A stretch of DNA of 64,000 bases, taken from assembly GCA_030826885.1 (NCBI GenBank), contig JAUUDF010000045.1, forward strand, positions 1-64,000, read 5' to 3'. A model generated the notes under the pieces. That model worked only from the letters and a program-made list of their open reading frames with translations, had not been told where the DNA came from and searched no databases. The stretch comes from Sulfurovum sp. GTDB lineage: Bacteria; Campylobacterota; Campylobacteria; Campylobacterales; Sulfurovaceae. Positions within the stretch are counted from its first letter, which is position 1; each line of letters starts with the position of its first letter. Position numbers and translations under genes: made by a program. This document shows positions 25,516 through 34,836 of the stretch, one piece after another.

Positions 25516-26534
25516 AGTTTGGAAATATCTGTTTCTCTGGTTTCTCTTTTGGCTATTTCAGAAGCCTTCTGATGTTTGCGGAACGCTTTTAGAGCAGCAA
25601 GATGCTCTTTGTAGGTTTTTGAAAAAATATGCCTTCCGTCCTTGCCTAGCATAAAGAAGAGATAGTCGCTTTTTTGGGGAAACAAAGCTGCATAGAACGC
25701 TTCTATAGATACCGTACACAGCGGAGCAGGGGGAAGTCCCTTGTGATGGTAGGTATTGTAGGCTGTTGTATCGTTTTTGATGCGTGTCGGGGTAACGATC
25801 TGGTGTGAGTACTTTCCATAGTTGAGCGTACCGTCCATCTGCAGCTTCATCTTTTTTTTCAGCCGGTTATGGATGACCGAAGAGACGAGGAGCATCTCGT
25901 CAGGTGCATTGGTCTCTCTTTCTATGATGGAAGCAATAATGCGAAGGCGGTGAATTGTTTTTTCTTCGAGGTCAGAGCGATGAAAAAGTGTTTTGAATCG
26001 TTCAATCATATGCCGTGTATGCATGAAGAGATAGTCCATCACCGCTTTCTCGTCTGCACTCCTGGCAATGCGGTAGATGCCGGCAAAGAGTTTTCCCTCG
26101 CCGGTACGGTCCTCTTTTTGCATTTGTCTTTTGAGTGCTTCAAGGTCAAGCTTGGTATCGTTTGCAAGACGCCTGAGCATCTCTTCGTTGGTCTCTCCGG
26201 AAAAAACTTTTACTTCCATCGTTTTGGCAGGATGTTTTCCAAGTTCTCGAAAGAAGGAAAGTCTACCGTCATCTGTGTTTAGAATACGGTACCACCCTTT
26301 TTTGGGTAGGAGATTTTCAGAGAGAAAAAAATGGTCGAGGTCGGTAATGTTATAGCCGTTTTCCTGTAGTGTCATCAGTACCGAATCGGTGTGTGTGGTT
26401 TGAAAATAGAGTGTTTTTTCTTTTGGACCGAGAGGGAGCAAAAAGTTGTAGGCTGCAAAGAGCATTGCTGCTGCAATCAGTGCTTCCAGGAAGTAGGTGA
26501 AGTAGCGGAAATTCCTGGAAAGTTTGCGTTTCAT
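25512..26534 (-). CDS. mltG: Endolytic transglycosylase MltG
   Basis: 340 residues: an N-terminal membrane anchor (about 13-33), a LysM-like region and the YceG catalytic domain with IIASIIERET containing the catalytic Glu, VIHNRLKKKMKLQMDGT and PPAPLCTVSIEAFYAAL. It cuts nascent peptidoglycan strands and sets glycan length. The phosphoribosyltransferase gene ends right before its start codon, so they are in one transcript. Confidence 0.92.
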   Translation of the reverse strand: MKRKLSRNFRYFTYFLEALIAAAMLFAAYNFLLPLGPKEKTLYFQTTHTDSVLMTLQENGYNITDLDHFFLSENLLPKKGWYRILNTDDGRLSFFRELGKHPAKTMEVKVFSGETNEEMLRRLANDTKLDLEALKRQMQKEDRTGEGKLFAGIYRIARSADEKAVMDYLFMHTRHMIERFKTLFHRSDLEEKTIHRLRIIASIIERETNAPDEMLLVSSVIHNRLKKKMKLQMDGTLNYGKYSHQIVTPTRIKNDTTAYNTYHHKGLPPAPLCTVSIEAFYAALFPQKSDYLFFMLGKDGRHIFSKTYKEHLAALKAFRKHQKASEIAKRETRETDISKL

Positions 26535-26984
26535 CTACGCTTCCAGAAAATCTTTTTCCCAGAAAAAGTCTATCCATTCGTCTGTTTCATGCAGCCAGTA
26601 GTCCGGTTGGATGTCCGAATTCTTTTTGTAATAGATGGTCGCGCTTTTGAAGACGGTATCGGGGTAGCGCTCCTGGAGTACACGCAGAACCGCCTGAAGT
26701 GTCTGTCCGGAATCTACAATATCATCGAGAATGAGTACCGTTTTTGCACCGTCAAGTTCGGGAAGGTTCATGAGTTTCGGATGAGAACGTTTGACCTCTC
26801 CGTCATACAAAATGGAGTTAATACTGAACAGATTGCGGTTATCCGTTGCCTGTGCATAGGCATGTGCAAGCGTCATTCCGCCACGCGCAATGGCAAGCAG
26901 TGCATCGGGTTTGAAATCTTCTGTCTTTTTGACCAGTGTTTTGACATCCTTTTTGAATGTCTCGTAATCATAGTAGTGTCCCAT
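26535..26984 (-). CDS. Purine-type phosphoribosyltransferase
   Basis: 149 residues from MGHYYDYE (SD GAGGAG). The PRPP-binding signature VLILDDIVDSGQTL and an ARGGMTLAH loop identify a type I phosphoribosyltransferase of the Gpt/xanthine-guanine kind for base salvage. The ORF-track start is 23 residues upstream and overlaps the DUF1456 gene. Confidence 0.85.
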   Translation of the reverse strand: MGHYYDYETFKKDVKTLVKKTEDFKPDALLAIARGGMTLAHAYAQATDNRNLFSINSILYDGEVKRSHPKLMNLPELDGAKTVLILDDIVDSGQTLQAVLRVLQERYPDTVFKSATIYYKKNSDIQPDYWLHETDEWIDFFWEKDFLEA

Positions 26985-26985
26985 T

Positions 26986-27468
26986 TCAACTCTCCTCTTC
27001 ACCGACATAGAAGTACTCGTCCAACCCTTCGATGAATGCCATAAGCAGATCATTGGAACAGGCTTTGAAGTTTTTGTGGTCCTCTTTTCTGAAAAGAGAC
27101 TTCAGTTCCTGTTTGCTCAGCATTACATCGGCAAGGTTGAAAATGAGTTCCGTCTCCGGCTCTTTCAATTCCAATGCTACCCTAAGTTTTTTTAAAATGA
27201 GGTTGTTTGTCAGGGCAACCGCATCACCGTCATTCGCTTTTTTGGGGCTCGGACCGCGTTTGAGAATAACCAGTCCGTCAAGAAAGACGCCGAGTTCCTC
27301 ATAGCTGCAGGGTTCAAACCCTTTGTCCTGTCTGCCCTTGAGCATAGCTTCAAGGTGTGCACGATCCATTGGGTACTCCGCAAGTGCATAGGCCTCAAGC
27401 ATCTCATCTACCGTCAGCTGAAGCACTTTGTGAAGGCGGTAGAGGATTTCATTGGTATCAATAGCCAT
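26986..27468 (-). CDS. DUF1456 (YehS-like) protein
   Basis: About 160 residues from MAIDTNEILYRL. Two similar halves, each starting with a helix of the ILYRLHKVLQLTVDEM / ILKKLRVALELKEPE type, are the DUF1456 duplicate. Function unknown in the family. It sits 1 bp from the phosphoribosyltransferase gene and overlaps the end of the YceI-like gene. Confidence 0.8.
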   Translation of the reverse strand: MAIDTNEILYRLHKVLQLTVDEMLEAYALAEYPMDRAHLEAMLKGRQDKGFEPCSYEELGVFLDGLVILKRGPSPKKANDGDAVALTNNLILKKLRVALELKEPETELIFNLADVMLSKQELKSLFRKEDHKNFKACSNDLLMAFIEGLDEYFYVGEEES

Positions 27469-28072
27469 CTGCGCTGCTGCATCCTCTTGCATCTATGTGT
27501 GTTTTAAATCCGACCTCTACATCTGACCAGGTTTTTCCCTTGTGGAGGTCAAAACATGCTTTGTTGATGCTCGAGAGTGCGTCGAGTGAAGAGAAATCTG
27601 CCAGATCGATAGTGCCTTTTGCTGCGAACACTTTGTCTGCATAGGTGTAGCGCATGGGAACACTTACCTGTTTGCCGTTCATGGTTACCAGAACCGTAAC
27701 AATACCTGTACGGGGCTGGTCTTTGATGTAGGTATCTATGGTGATATCGGTGACCTTTCCGTTGATGCTTCCCGATGTCATCTTTTTGAAGAAGTAGGTA
27801 ACGAGTTTGGCATCTCTGGGGGCGTTGCCTGAATTGACTGAAGTGGTATCTATGGTGACGGTCGATCCCACAAGAAGTGCTTTGAGGTCCTTTGCCTCTT
27901 TGGCGGCAGGTGTGTAGGTGTGTTTGGTGAAAGTACCGCCCACGCCTACTTTAAGAGGGGTTTTAAACGCTTTCCACGCAATGTCCATATCCCCAGACTG
28001 CACCAGTGTACAGTCTGTTTCCGCATGAGCCAGTGCGCCGAGTACCAGAAGAGAAAGAAGCAGTTTTTTCAT
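27458..28072 (-). CDS. YceI-like periplasmic protein
   Basis: 204 residues with signal peptide MKKLLLSLLVLGALAHA. The body matches the YceI lipocalin-like barrel (VGGTFTKHTY, DTTSVNSGNAPRDAKLVTYFF). YceI proteins bind isoprenoid-type lipids in the periplasm. Possibly co-transcribed with the DUF302 gene upstream. Confidence 0.78.
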   Translation of the reverse strand: MKKLLLSLLVLGALAHAETDCTLVQSGDMDIAWKAFKTPLKVGVGGTFTKHTYTPAAKEAKDLKALLVGSTVTIDTTSVNSGNAPRDAKLVTYFFKKMTSGSINGKVTDITIDTYIKDQPRTGIVTVLVTMNGKQVSVPMRYTYADKVFAAKGTIDLADFSSLDALSSINKACFDLHKGKTWSDVEVGFKTHIDARGCSSADGY

Positions 28073-28098
28073 GGTGTTATCCTTTGAACTGTTTGTAT

Positions 28099-28566
28099 TT
28101 ACTGTTTTTTAGCTGCCGCTTTGGCAAGCGCTTTCATTGCCATGTGCATCTTTTGAATAATACCCAAACATTGCTTGTCTTTAATATTGTGTTTAAGCGT
28201 CCAGTATTCCGGATTGGTATAGGAGATGGTCGTATTGCCCTCGTAATTTGTGGTAAAGAGCATTTTTAGGGGAAGATCCATACCCATGGATGGATTACAC
28301 TCCATCAATTTCGTTCCCGCTCTGGGGTCTCCAAAGAGTACAACGGTCTCGGGTTTGAGGTCCATATGGACTTTTTTTGCATTTGCCGCATGGTCGATAG
28401 TTGCAAAATGTACCAGTTTGTTTTCTTTAATGACAGAAAGAAATCTGTTGACAGTGGTGGGTAGGTCATTTTCGGAGGAGACTGTTTCAATAAACGCTCC
28501 CTTTTTATTGTCGCATCCTGCCAACATAAACAGCACAGCTGCTGCAACAAAAGATTTTTTCATCAT
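28099..28566 (-). CDS. DUF302 lipoprotein
   Basis: 155 residues; lipoprotein signal MLAGCDNK. The DUF302 fold is recognisable by TVNRFLSVIKENKLVHFATIDH and TVVLFGDPRAGTKLMECNP. Proteins of this family are periplasmic and of unknown function, often near heavy-metal or redox genes. Confidence 0.82.
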   Translation of the reverse strand: MMKKSFVAAAVLFMLAGCDNKKGAFIETVSSENDLPTTVNRFLSVIKENKLVHFATIDHAANAKKVHMDLKPETVVLFGDPRAGTKLMECNPSMGMDLPLKMLFTTNYEGNTTISYTNPEYWTLKHNIKDKQCLGIIQKMHMAMKALAKAAAKKQ

Positions 28567-28617
28567 TGCTTTCTTCCTTTCGTGTGCTGCTTGCCTGTAA
28601 AAAGCAGCATGGTTGTT

Positions 28618-29721
28618 TTACACATTGAACCTAAAGTGCATCACATCGCCGTCCTGCACGATGTAGTCTTTGCCTTCAAGACGCATTTTGCCCGCCTCTT
28701 TAGCACCCTGTTCACCGCCGCAGGCGATGAAATCCTCATAGCTGATGACCTCAGCTCGGATAAAGCCTTTTTCAAAGTCGTTGTGAATGACCGCTGCGGC
28801 TTTTGGCGCCGTGGTACCCTGACGTATCGTCCAGGCACGCACCTCTTTGACACCGGCAGTAAAGTAGCTCATCAGACCCAGTTTCTCAAACCCTTTGCGG
28901 ATGATCTGCTCCAGACCCGACTCCTCCACACCGAGTGATTCGAGCATCTCCATCTTCTCCTCCTCATCGAAGTCGACCATCTCTTCCTCGACTTTGGCAC
29001 AGAGCTTGATCACCTCACGGTTTCGTTCGGCAGCATAGGCTTTGAGTGCCTGGACATATGCATTGTCTTCAGCCAGACCCTCTTCATCGACGTTGGCACC
29101 GTAGATGATCTCTTTGTTGCTGAGCAGTCTGAGGTCACGCAGCAGCGTAAGGAAGCCTTCACTCTCACGATCTTCGAATGTAGAGGCAGGCTGTCCTGCT
29201 TCGAGGTGTGCCAGCAATGCTTGGGCTACAGGCAGCTGTGCTTTGGCTTCACGGTCGTTACCCTTGACTTTTTTGGCCAGTGTAGCGATGCGTTTTTCCA
29301 GTGCATCCATATCTGCCAGTAGCAGTTCAGTCTCGATAATCTCGATGTCACGTACCGGATCGATACTGCCTTCTACATGGGTGATGTTTTCATCTTCGAA
29401 GCATCTGACGATCTGTAGGATCACCTCTGTTTCACGTATGTTGCTGAGAAACTTGTTTCCCAGTCCCTCACCCTTGCTTGCACCTTTGACCAGTCCCGCG
29501 ATATCGACAAAATCGAGTGTCGAGTGTTGAATACGCTCGGGATTGACGATCTTGGAGAGTTCATCAAGCCGCTTATCCGGTACGGGTACGACCGCTTTGT
29601 TGGGTTCGATGGTACAGAAAGGGTAGTTTGCACTCTCGGCGTTCTGCGCTTTGGTCAGCGCGTTAAAAGTAGTAGATTTTCCGACGTTCGGTAGTCCGAC
29701 AAGTCCGATGCCAAGTCCCAT
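28618..29721 (-). CDS. ychF: Ribosome-binding ATPase YchF
   Basis: 367 residues, standard length. [18 protein letters not shown] is the P-loop; NADE-type specificity region, [20 protein letters not shown] is switch II, and the C-terminal TGS domain ends [17 protein letters not shown]. An Obg-family ATPase that associates with the ribosome and stress response. Single gene, divergent from the Kef-type antiporter. Confidence 0.96.
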   Translation of the reverse strand: MGLGIGLVGLPNVGKSTTFNALTKAQNAESANYPFCTIEPNKAVVPVPDKRLDELSKIVNPERIQHSTLDFVDIAGLVKGASKGEGLGNKFLSNIRETEVILQIVRCFEDENITHVEGSIDPVRDIEIIETELLLADMDALEKRIATLAKKVKGNDREAKAQLPVAQALLAHLEAGQPASTFEDRESEGFLTLLRDLRLLSNKEIIYGANVDEEGLAEDNAYVQALKAYAAERNREVIKLCAKVEEEMVDFDEEEKMEMLESLGVEESGLEQIIRKGFEKLGLMSYFTAGVKEVRAWTIRQGTTAPKAAAVIHNDFEKGFIRAEVISYEDFIACGGEQGAKEAGKMRLEGKDYIVQDGDVMHFRFNV

Positions 29722-29824
29722 GTTGATCCTTCAGGTAAAATTGGCATGATTTTAGCAAAATATTGGTGAAGAGGGGGTTAGATTACTGTATAATGGGCTT
29801 CAATAGACGTGTAAGGAGTCACTC

Positions 29825-31456
29825 ATGGAGCATGCTGTAGGAATACTTATTCTTACCATTGCGATTGCAACGGTACTTAATGTACTGTTTAAGCGTTTTG
29901 AAATACCTACAGTCATCGGGTATGTTTTTGCAGGGTTTATTATTTCAACTTTTTTCCATCTGGCTGAGGAGTCAAGAACGTTTTTGATGCATCTTGCCGA
30001 ATTCGGTATTGTCTTTTTGATGTTCACGATAGGTCTGGAATTTTCCATTGGTCACCTCAAGCGTATGAAAAAAGAGGTATTTCTCTTTGGCTCTGTGCAG
30101 GTTGCTTTGAGTGGACTTATTTTTACGTTGGCAGGCTATGGTTTTTTCCATCTTGATGTAAAAGCTGCCATTGTCATCGGTTTTGCACTCTCCCTTTCTT
30201 CTACGGCCATTGTCCTTAAAATCTTGAATGAAAGCAATGAAATTCATGCGGGTTACGGCAGACTGTCGTTGGGTATTTTGCTCTTTCAGGATCTTGCAGT
30301 CATTCCCATTTTGCTGATGGTCTCTTTTTTTAGCCATACGGACAGGTCCGTCGGTGCCATGCTTCTCAATACGATCGGTGGTGCTGTAGTCATATATGTG
30401 GGTCTTTTTGTCTTCGGAAAATATTTTATAGAACGTTTTTTTGACTGGATCATGGCATCGGAATCCGATGAGATATTCCTTGTCTCCGTACTCTTTGGGG
30501 TCATTAGTGCTTCAGCCTTTGCGGAGTATGCAGGCTTTACCTATTCTCTTGGTGCGTTTCTTGCCGGAATGCTTTTGTCGGAAACCAAGTATCGGTACCG
30601 TATAGAAGCGGATCTTGTTCCGTTTAGAGATATACTGCTTGGTGTCTTTTTCGTGACCATCGGTATGCTCATAGACTGGCACGCAATTGTCACGCATATT
30701 GGTATGATTGTCTTGCTTTTGGTTTCTGTAATGTTTCTGAAAGGGCTTGTCATTTTCGGCACACTGCGTTTTTTTGTTCAGGAACGTACCGCTCTGAAAA
30801 CGGCCATGGCACTTTTTCAAATAGGGGAGTTCGCACTGGCCGTTTTTGCATTGGCACGCTCACACAATATTATATCGGCAGAGGTTAACCAGGTGTTGAT
30901 TGTAACGGTTATTCTCTCGATGATCATTACACCCTTCGTTCTCAACAACATAAAACGGATCGCAAATGCGATGTTCCGTGAACCGGAAACACTGAGAGAG
31001 CGTGCACTGGCAGCCGGAGGATATGAAAACCATGTGATCGTATGCGGTTACGGGCCCATAGGGGAAAAAGTGGTTGCAAGTCTTAAAGAGAAGGGAGTGT
31101 TGTATGTTATTTTGGAACATGACGTGAAAGTGGTCGACAAGGTGATAGAAGAGGGGGAAGAGGCCATTTATCTTGCCAATGCCGCACAAAAGAATATTCT
31201 TTCTCACTTTAATATAGAACGCGCCTCCGCCGTTGTCGTTACCATAGAAAATGAACTGCAGCGTCAGTTGATCTGTGAAAACATTGCTTCGTTCAGGCTG
31301 CCTGTAAAAAGCATCGTCAAAGTCAACAATGACGTGGAGGAGAGAATATACAAGGATATGGGAATCACATCGGTGATCAACGCCCGTGATACGATCGCGG
31401 GACTTCTCTCCCGCGAAGCCTTTATCTGCCAACTGATGCAGGAGAGACCGGACTAA
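29825..31456 (+). CDS. Kef-type monovalent cation:proton antiporter with RCK domain
   Basis: 543 residues: a CPA2 membrane domain of about 12 helices (FLMFTIGLEFSIGHL, GFALSLSSTAIVLKIL, GILLFQDLAVIPIL) and a C-terminal TrkA-N/RCK nucleotide-binding domain (VIVCGYGPIGEKVVASL). It exchanges K+ or Na+ for protons under nucleotide control. A TATAAT box lies about 35 bases before the start and SD AAGGAG fits. Confidence 0.9.
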   Translation: MEHAVGILILTIAIATVLNVLFKRFEIPTVIGYVFAGFIISTFFHLAEESRTFLMHLAEFGIVFLMFTIGLEFSIGHLKRMKKEVFLFGSVQVALSGLIFTLAGYGFFHLDVKAAIVIGFALSLSSTAIVLKILNESNEIHAGYGRLSLGILLFQDLAVIPILLMVSFFSHTDRSVGAMLLNTIGGAVVIYVGLFVFGKYFIERFFDWIMASESDEIFLVSVLFGVISASAFAEYAGFTYSLGAFLAGMLLSETKYRYRIEADLVPFRDILLGVFFVTIGMLIDWHAIVTHIGMIVLLLVSVMFLKGLVIFGTLRFFVQERTALKTAMALFQIGEFALAVFALARSHNIISAEVNQVLIVTVILSMIITPFVLNNIKRIANAMFREPETLRERALAAGGYENHVIVCGYGPIGEKVVASLKEKGVLYVILEHDVKVVDKVIEEGEEAIYLANAAQKNILSHFNIERASAVVVTIENELQRQLICENIASFRLPVKSIVKVNNDVEERIYKDMGITSVINARDTIAGLLSREAFICQLMQERPD

Positions 31457-31913
31457 AGGATCTCCAGGTCATCTTCAGGCAGTGGACAATACGTCTTTCC
31501 ATACGGTTGATCTCATCAACAAGTTTTTTGGAGACCTCTTCCATATTTTTAAAATATTCTCTAGCAAGTTTTTTTGAATCTTCCGATACCGTCTTTTTCT
31601 TACCGAAAAGTTTGCTGAAAAACCCCTGCGGTTCCATATCGTAATAGATCTTGTATATGTTCAAATAGATATCATGGAGGTCGAAGTGGAGTTTTTCAAT
31701 ATCTGAAAGGCACTCTATGGCATTGTTTCTTAGACCATTGAGTTTTTGGGCATCCGAATAGAACCATTTGCCAAATTGGCACTGTGTAGAGTTCACGGGA
31801 ATGGCTTCCTCATCGATTTTAAAACCCGAAATGAGCATTTTGGCGCGTTGCACCCAGTTAATATGTGCAGCCTTGGCTGCTCTCAGTTGTTCCAAAATTT
31901 CACTTTTGTTCAT
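31422..31913 (-). CDS. CZB (chemoreceptor zinc-binding) domain protein
   Basis: 163 residues, soluble. The CZB pattern is complete: His in AAHINWVQ, Cys in STQCQFGKWFY and the two His of LHFDLHDIYL. CZB domains sense zinc or hypochlorite and usually sit on chemoreceptors or cyclases; here it stands alone, followed by a basic helical tail. It overlaps the antiporter gene end by 35 bp (convergent). Confidence 0.82.
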   Translation of the reverse strand: MNKSEILEQLRAAKAAHINWVQRAKMLISGFKIDEEAIPVNSTQCQFGKWFYSDAQKLNGLRNNAIECLSDIEKLHFDLHDIYLNIYKIYYDMEPQGFFSKLFGKKKTVSEDSKKLAREYFKNMEEVSKKLVDEINRMERRIVHCLKMTWRSFSPVSPASVGR

Positions 31914-32044
31914 ATGTCTGTCGTTCCTTATCTGTCAATTTTATTTTTATATTATCACAAATATCTGTAAAATATAATAAAAATGTATTACATAACTATT
32001 ACAGAAAAAATATTTATAATAAAAATAAGATTATCTTGAGAAGA

Positions 32045-32062
32045 CCCTCAGAAGTTTGAGGG
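32045..32062 (-). terminator. Terminator of pepA
   Basis: CCCTCA-6 nt-TGAGGG; on the minus strand it is followed by TCTTCTC, about 30 bp after the pepA stop. Probable intrinsic terminator with a weak U-tract. Confidence 0.6.
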
Positions 32063-32090
32063 GGAAAGAGGAGGGAGAAGGGATGCAGTA

Positions 32091-33560
32091 TTAGTGTGTA
32101 TTATCCCTGGAGAGGCTCTCCATAAGGCGTACCATCATACGTACACCTGCACCGGAGGCACCGCTTGGGTTCTCTCCCCAGACGTGTTCGACAAATGCCG
32201 GTCCGGCAATGTCCACATGTGCCCACTTCTCTTTATGATCTTCATCGATAAACTCGCTGAGGAAGAGTCCCGCCGTAATGGCACCGCCGTAGCGTGTGTT
32301 GGAGATATTGCAGATGTCGGCAATGTCACTTTTGAGTGTTTTTTTGAGATAGTCGTTGAAGTCCAGCGGTGTGACCATCTCACCGGCGATTTTCGCTTGT
32401 TGTCTGACCATGTTTTTAAGCTCTTCACAGTGTCCCATCACACCGGAAGTGTAGTGTCCGACACCTACGACACAGGCACCTGTAAGAGTAGCGAAGTCAA
32501 AGAGATAATCCGCTTTGACCTCCTGCTGTGCGTAGCAGAGTACATCGGCGAGCACGAGCCGTCCCTCGGCATCGGTGTTGCGAACCTCGATGGTTTTACC
32601 GTTCTTGGCTTTGAGTACATCGTCAGGCTTGTAGGCATCGCCGCCTATCATATTTTCGACCATACCGAGGAATCCGTGTACCTCTATATCCAGTCCCAGC
32701 TCTGCGATGGCTTTCATCATCCCAATGACTGCGGAGGCACCGCTCTTGTCCGCTTTCATGGTGACCATGTAGTCGCCCGGTTTGAGGCTCAGCCCGCCCG
32801 AATCGTAGGTAAGCCCTTTGCCTACGAGCGAGATGACCTTTTTGGGGTTTTTAGGTTTGTAGCTCAGATGAATGACCTTCGGTTCATGGCGTGAAGCACG
32901 TCCAACAGCAAGCAGGGCGTTCATCTTCTCTTTTTCGAGTGCCTTGATATCGAGTACCTTGCAGCCAAGCCCCAGTTCTTTTGCCAGTTTCTTGGCTTTT
33001 TTCTCCATGCTTTCGGGGTAAAAGTCATCGGGCGGTGTATTGACGATGTTTCGGGTATAGTTGGTAGCACTTGCGACAATTTCACCGTTGTGCACCGCTC
33101 GGGCAGCCGTTTCCATACTGATTTCATGCGGCTCGTAGCCCTCGAGTGAGATCTCGACGGTTTTGACCGGACATTTGCTCTTTTGGCTTTTGTATTCGGT
33201 AAAGGTGTAGGCACCGAGGACAAAGCCCTCCGCCATTGCACGGATGGAAGCGGAACAGCGCGGATGGCTGACATAGGTTGCTACTTTAATGTGCTTGTAG
33301 CTCTTTTTACCAATAAGCGAACGTATGGCAGAGGCAACTGCAGGACGGATGGCAGCACCTTTGAGGTTGTCCGCACCTACATAAAGTCTGTTTTTCTCTA
33401 CCAGATGGCACACTTCATTCTGAGCACCGGAAAAATTTGCTTTTTTAAGCAGTTTTCTGTCCTTGACGGTAGGGTGTTTAAGATTTTTGTCGATGACAAT
33501 AACCAACTCAAGGTCGGCCTTGATTTCATTTAGAGGAGAATTGGTAATATTGAAATTCAT
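32091..33560 (-). CDS. pepA: Leucyl (cytosol) aminopeptidase
   Basis: 489 residues from MNFNITNS (SD AAAGGA; the ORF track starts nine residues earlier). M17 family: LTYDSGGLSLKPGDYM, metal-binding KADKSGA and the signature NTDAEGRLVLAD. It removes N-terminal amino acids from peptides with two divalent metals; in some bacteria it also binds DNA. Single gene. Confidence 0.95.
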   Translation of the reverse strand: MNFNITNSPLNEIKADLELVIVIDKNLKHPTVKDRKLLKKANFSGAQNEVCHLVEKNRLYVGADNLKGAAIRPAVASAIRSLIGKKSYKHIKVATYVSHPRCSASIRAMAEGFVLGAYTFTEYKSQKSKCPVKTVEISLEGYEPHEISMETAARAVHNGEIVASATNYTRNIVNTPPDDFYPESMEKKAKKLAKELGLGCKVLDIKALEKEKMNALLAVGRASRHEPKVIHLSYKPKNPKKVISLVGKGLTYDSGGLSLKPGDYMVTMKADKSGASAVIGMMKAIAELGLDIEVHGFLGMVENMIGGDAYKPDDVLKAKNGKTIEVRNTDAEGRLVLADVLCYAQQEVKADYLFDFATLTGACVVGVGHYTSGVMGHCEELKNMVRQQAKIAGEMVTPLDFNDYLKKTLKSDIADICNISNTRYGGAITAGLFLSEFIDEDHKEKWAHVDIAGPAFVEHVWGENPSGASGAGVRMMVRLMESLSRDNTH

Positions 33561-33679
33561 AATAGTATCCTTTTGCATTGTTTGCATATGCGGAGTATAG
33601 CAAAGAAAGGTAAAGGGAAGTTGGAAGCATGTATGCTATAATGATTTTTGATTTACAGATATCATCAACAGGAATATAT

Positions 33680-34627
33680 ATGCAGCTTATTGTTATTGTC
33701 TTTCTTGGGGCGCTTCTTGGTTTTCTGTACGGCAGCTATACAGATGGTTTCATCTTTAGTACGAATATCTGTCTTTTTGCCGGTTTGACGCTCATTATGC
33801 CGTCACTTTTTAAATTTGAGCTCAAAGATGTTATGCTGGCATGGGAACACAAGTGGCTCATGGTCAAAGGATTCCTTGTAAACTATCTGCTGTTGCCGCT
33901 GTTTGCGCTTGCCATAGGGCTTTCTACCGGTGATTTTGGCATAGCTGCGGGCCTTTTCCTTCTCTCAGTGCTTGGCGGCGGCGGTATGGTGATGCACTGG
34001 ATCAAGCGCTCCGGGGGCGATACATCGTTTGGTTTTTTACTGCTGTTTGTCAACCTGTTGGCTATTTCTCTCTCGCTGCTGATGCTGCATCTTTTCGCCA
34101 TGTACACTGCTCCGTATTTTGAGGTTGAGTATGATGAGGCAGTTACAATCAGCCGTTTTGCACGTCCTGTCATCATCCTCTTGATTGTCATCCCTTTTAT
34201 TGCCAGCAGGGTCATTCGTTTTATCCCGCCGCTGATGGATCAGATTATCAAGTATAAAAAATTCATTTCGCAGGGGAGCATTTTCATTATACTCTTCTAC
34301 CTTTTCGGCTTGCAGAGTTCACAGCAGCTGGTAGAGATATATGACTTTGAGCCGGAACTCTTTTTTGTTGCACTTGTAACCGTCATTGTCTTTTATGCGC
34401 TTGTCGTCGCTGCCTCTACATGGATATACAACCTCGACTCCGCGCAGGAAAGGGCAGCCTACTGGCAGAGTGTGACACGCTACATTACCCTCGCTCTGGT
34501 CATTACCACCTTCTCGGCCGGTACGTTCGGCATTTCGATGCTGCTGCCGATCATGTTCTCCTACCTGGTGCAGATACCGCTTTCTGTGGTGATTGCACAC
34601 AAATATATGCCCGAAGGGAAAGCATAG
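33680..34627 (+). CDS. BASS/AEC-like membrane transporter
   Basis: 315 residues from ATG 33680, ten predicted helices. The pattern (FLLSVLGGGGMVMHWIKRSGGD and a matching second half) resembles the bile acid:sodium symporter / ACR3 superfamily. Substrate unknown; an organic anion is usual. A TATAAT box lies about 40 bases upstream. Confidence 0.6.
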   Translation: MQLIVIVFLGALLGFLYGSYTDGFIFSTNICLFAGLTLIMPSLFKFELKDVMLAWEHKWLMVKGFLVNYLLLPLFALAIGLSTGDFGIAAGLFLLSVLGGGGMVMHWIKRSGGDTSFGFLLLFVNLLAISLSLLMLHLFAMYTAPYFEVEYDEAVTISRFARPVIILLIVIPFIASRVIRFIPPLMDQIIKYKKFISQGSIFIILFYLFGLQSSQQLVEIYDFEPELFFVALVTVIVFYALVVAASTWIYNLDSAQERAAYWQSVTRYITLALVITTFSAGTFGISMLLPIMFSYLVQIPLSVVIAHKYMPEGKA

Positions 34628-34650
34628 TCAAGGCAGACCTGCAACGAAAG

Positions 34651-34836
34651 GTATTTTGTAGTGAAACCCAAATCCCGAAATAGAAATTCACCACTCTTCA
34701 CAATCATCGCATTCATGGGCTTCGCTTCATGTCCATCACCGCACCTGCGGGTGCGCCTCAAACATGAAACAAACCCCTCAAATACGAGCATTGCAAAGAT
34801 TGCAAGAATGCTATTTCGAAATTTGGGTGAAAATAC
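34651..34836. repeat. MITE-like inverted-repeat element
   Basis: Terminal arms CCCAAATCCCGAAATAG (34667-34683) and CTATTTCGAAATTTGGG (34811-34827) are inverted repeats matching at 15 of 17 positions, with GTATTTT / AAAATAC outside them. The inside has a small GCACC..GGTGC hairpin and no gene. A decayed relative is at about 49577-49652. Likely a miniature mobile element or a structured intergenic repeat. Confidence 0.6.
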
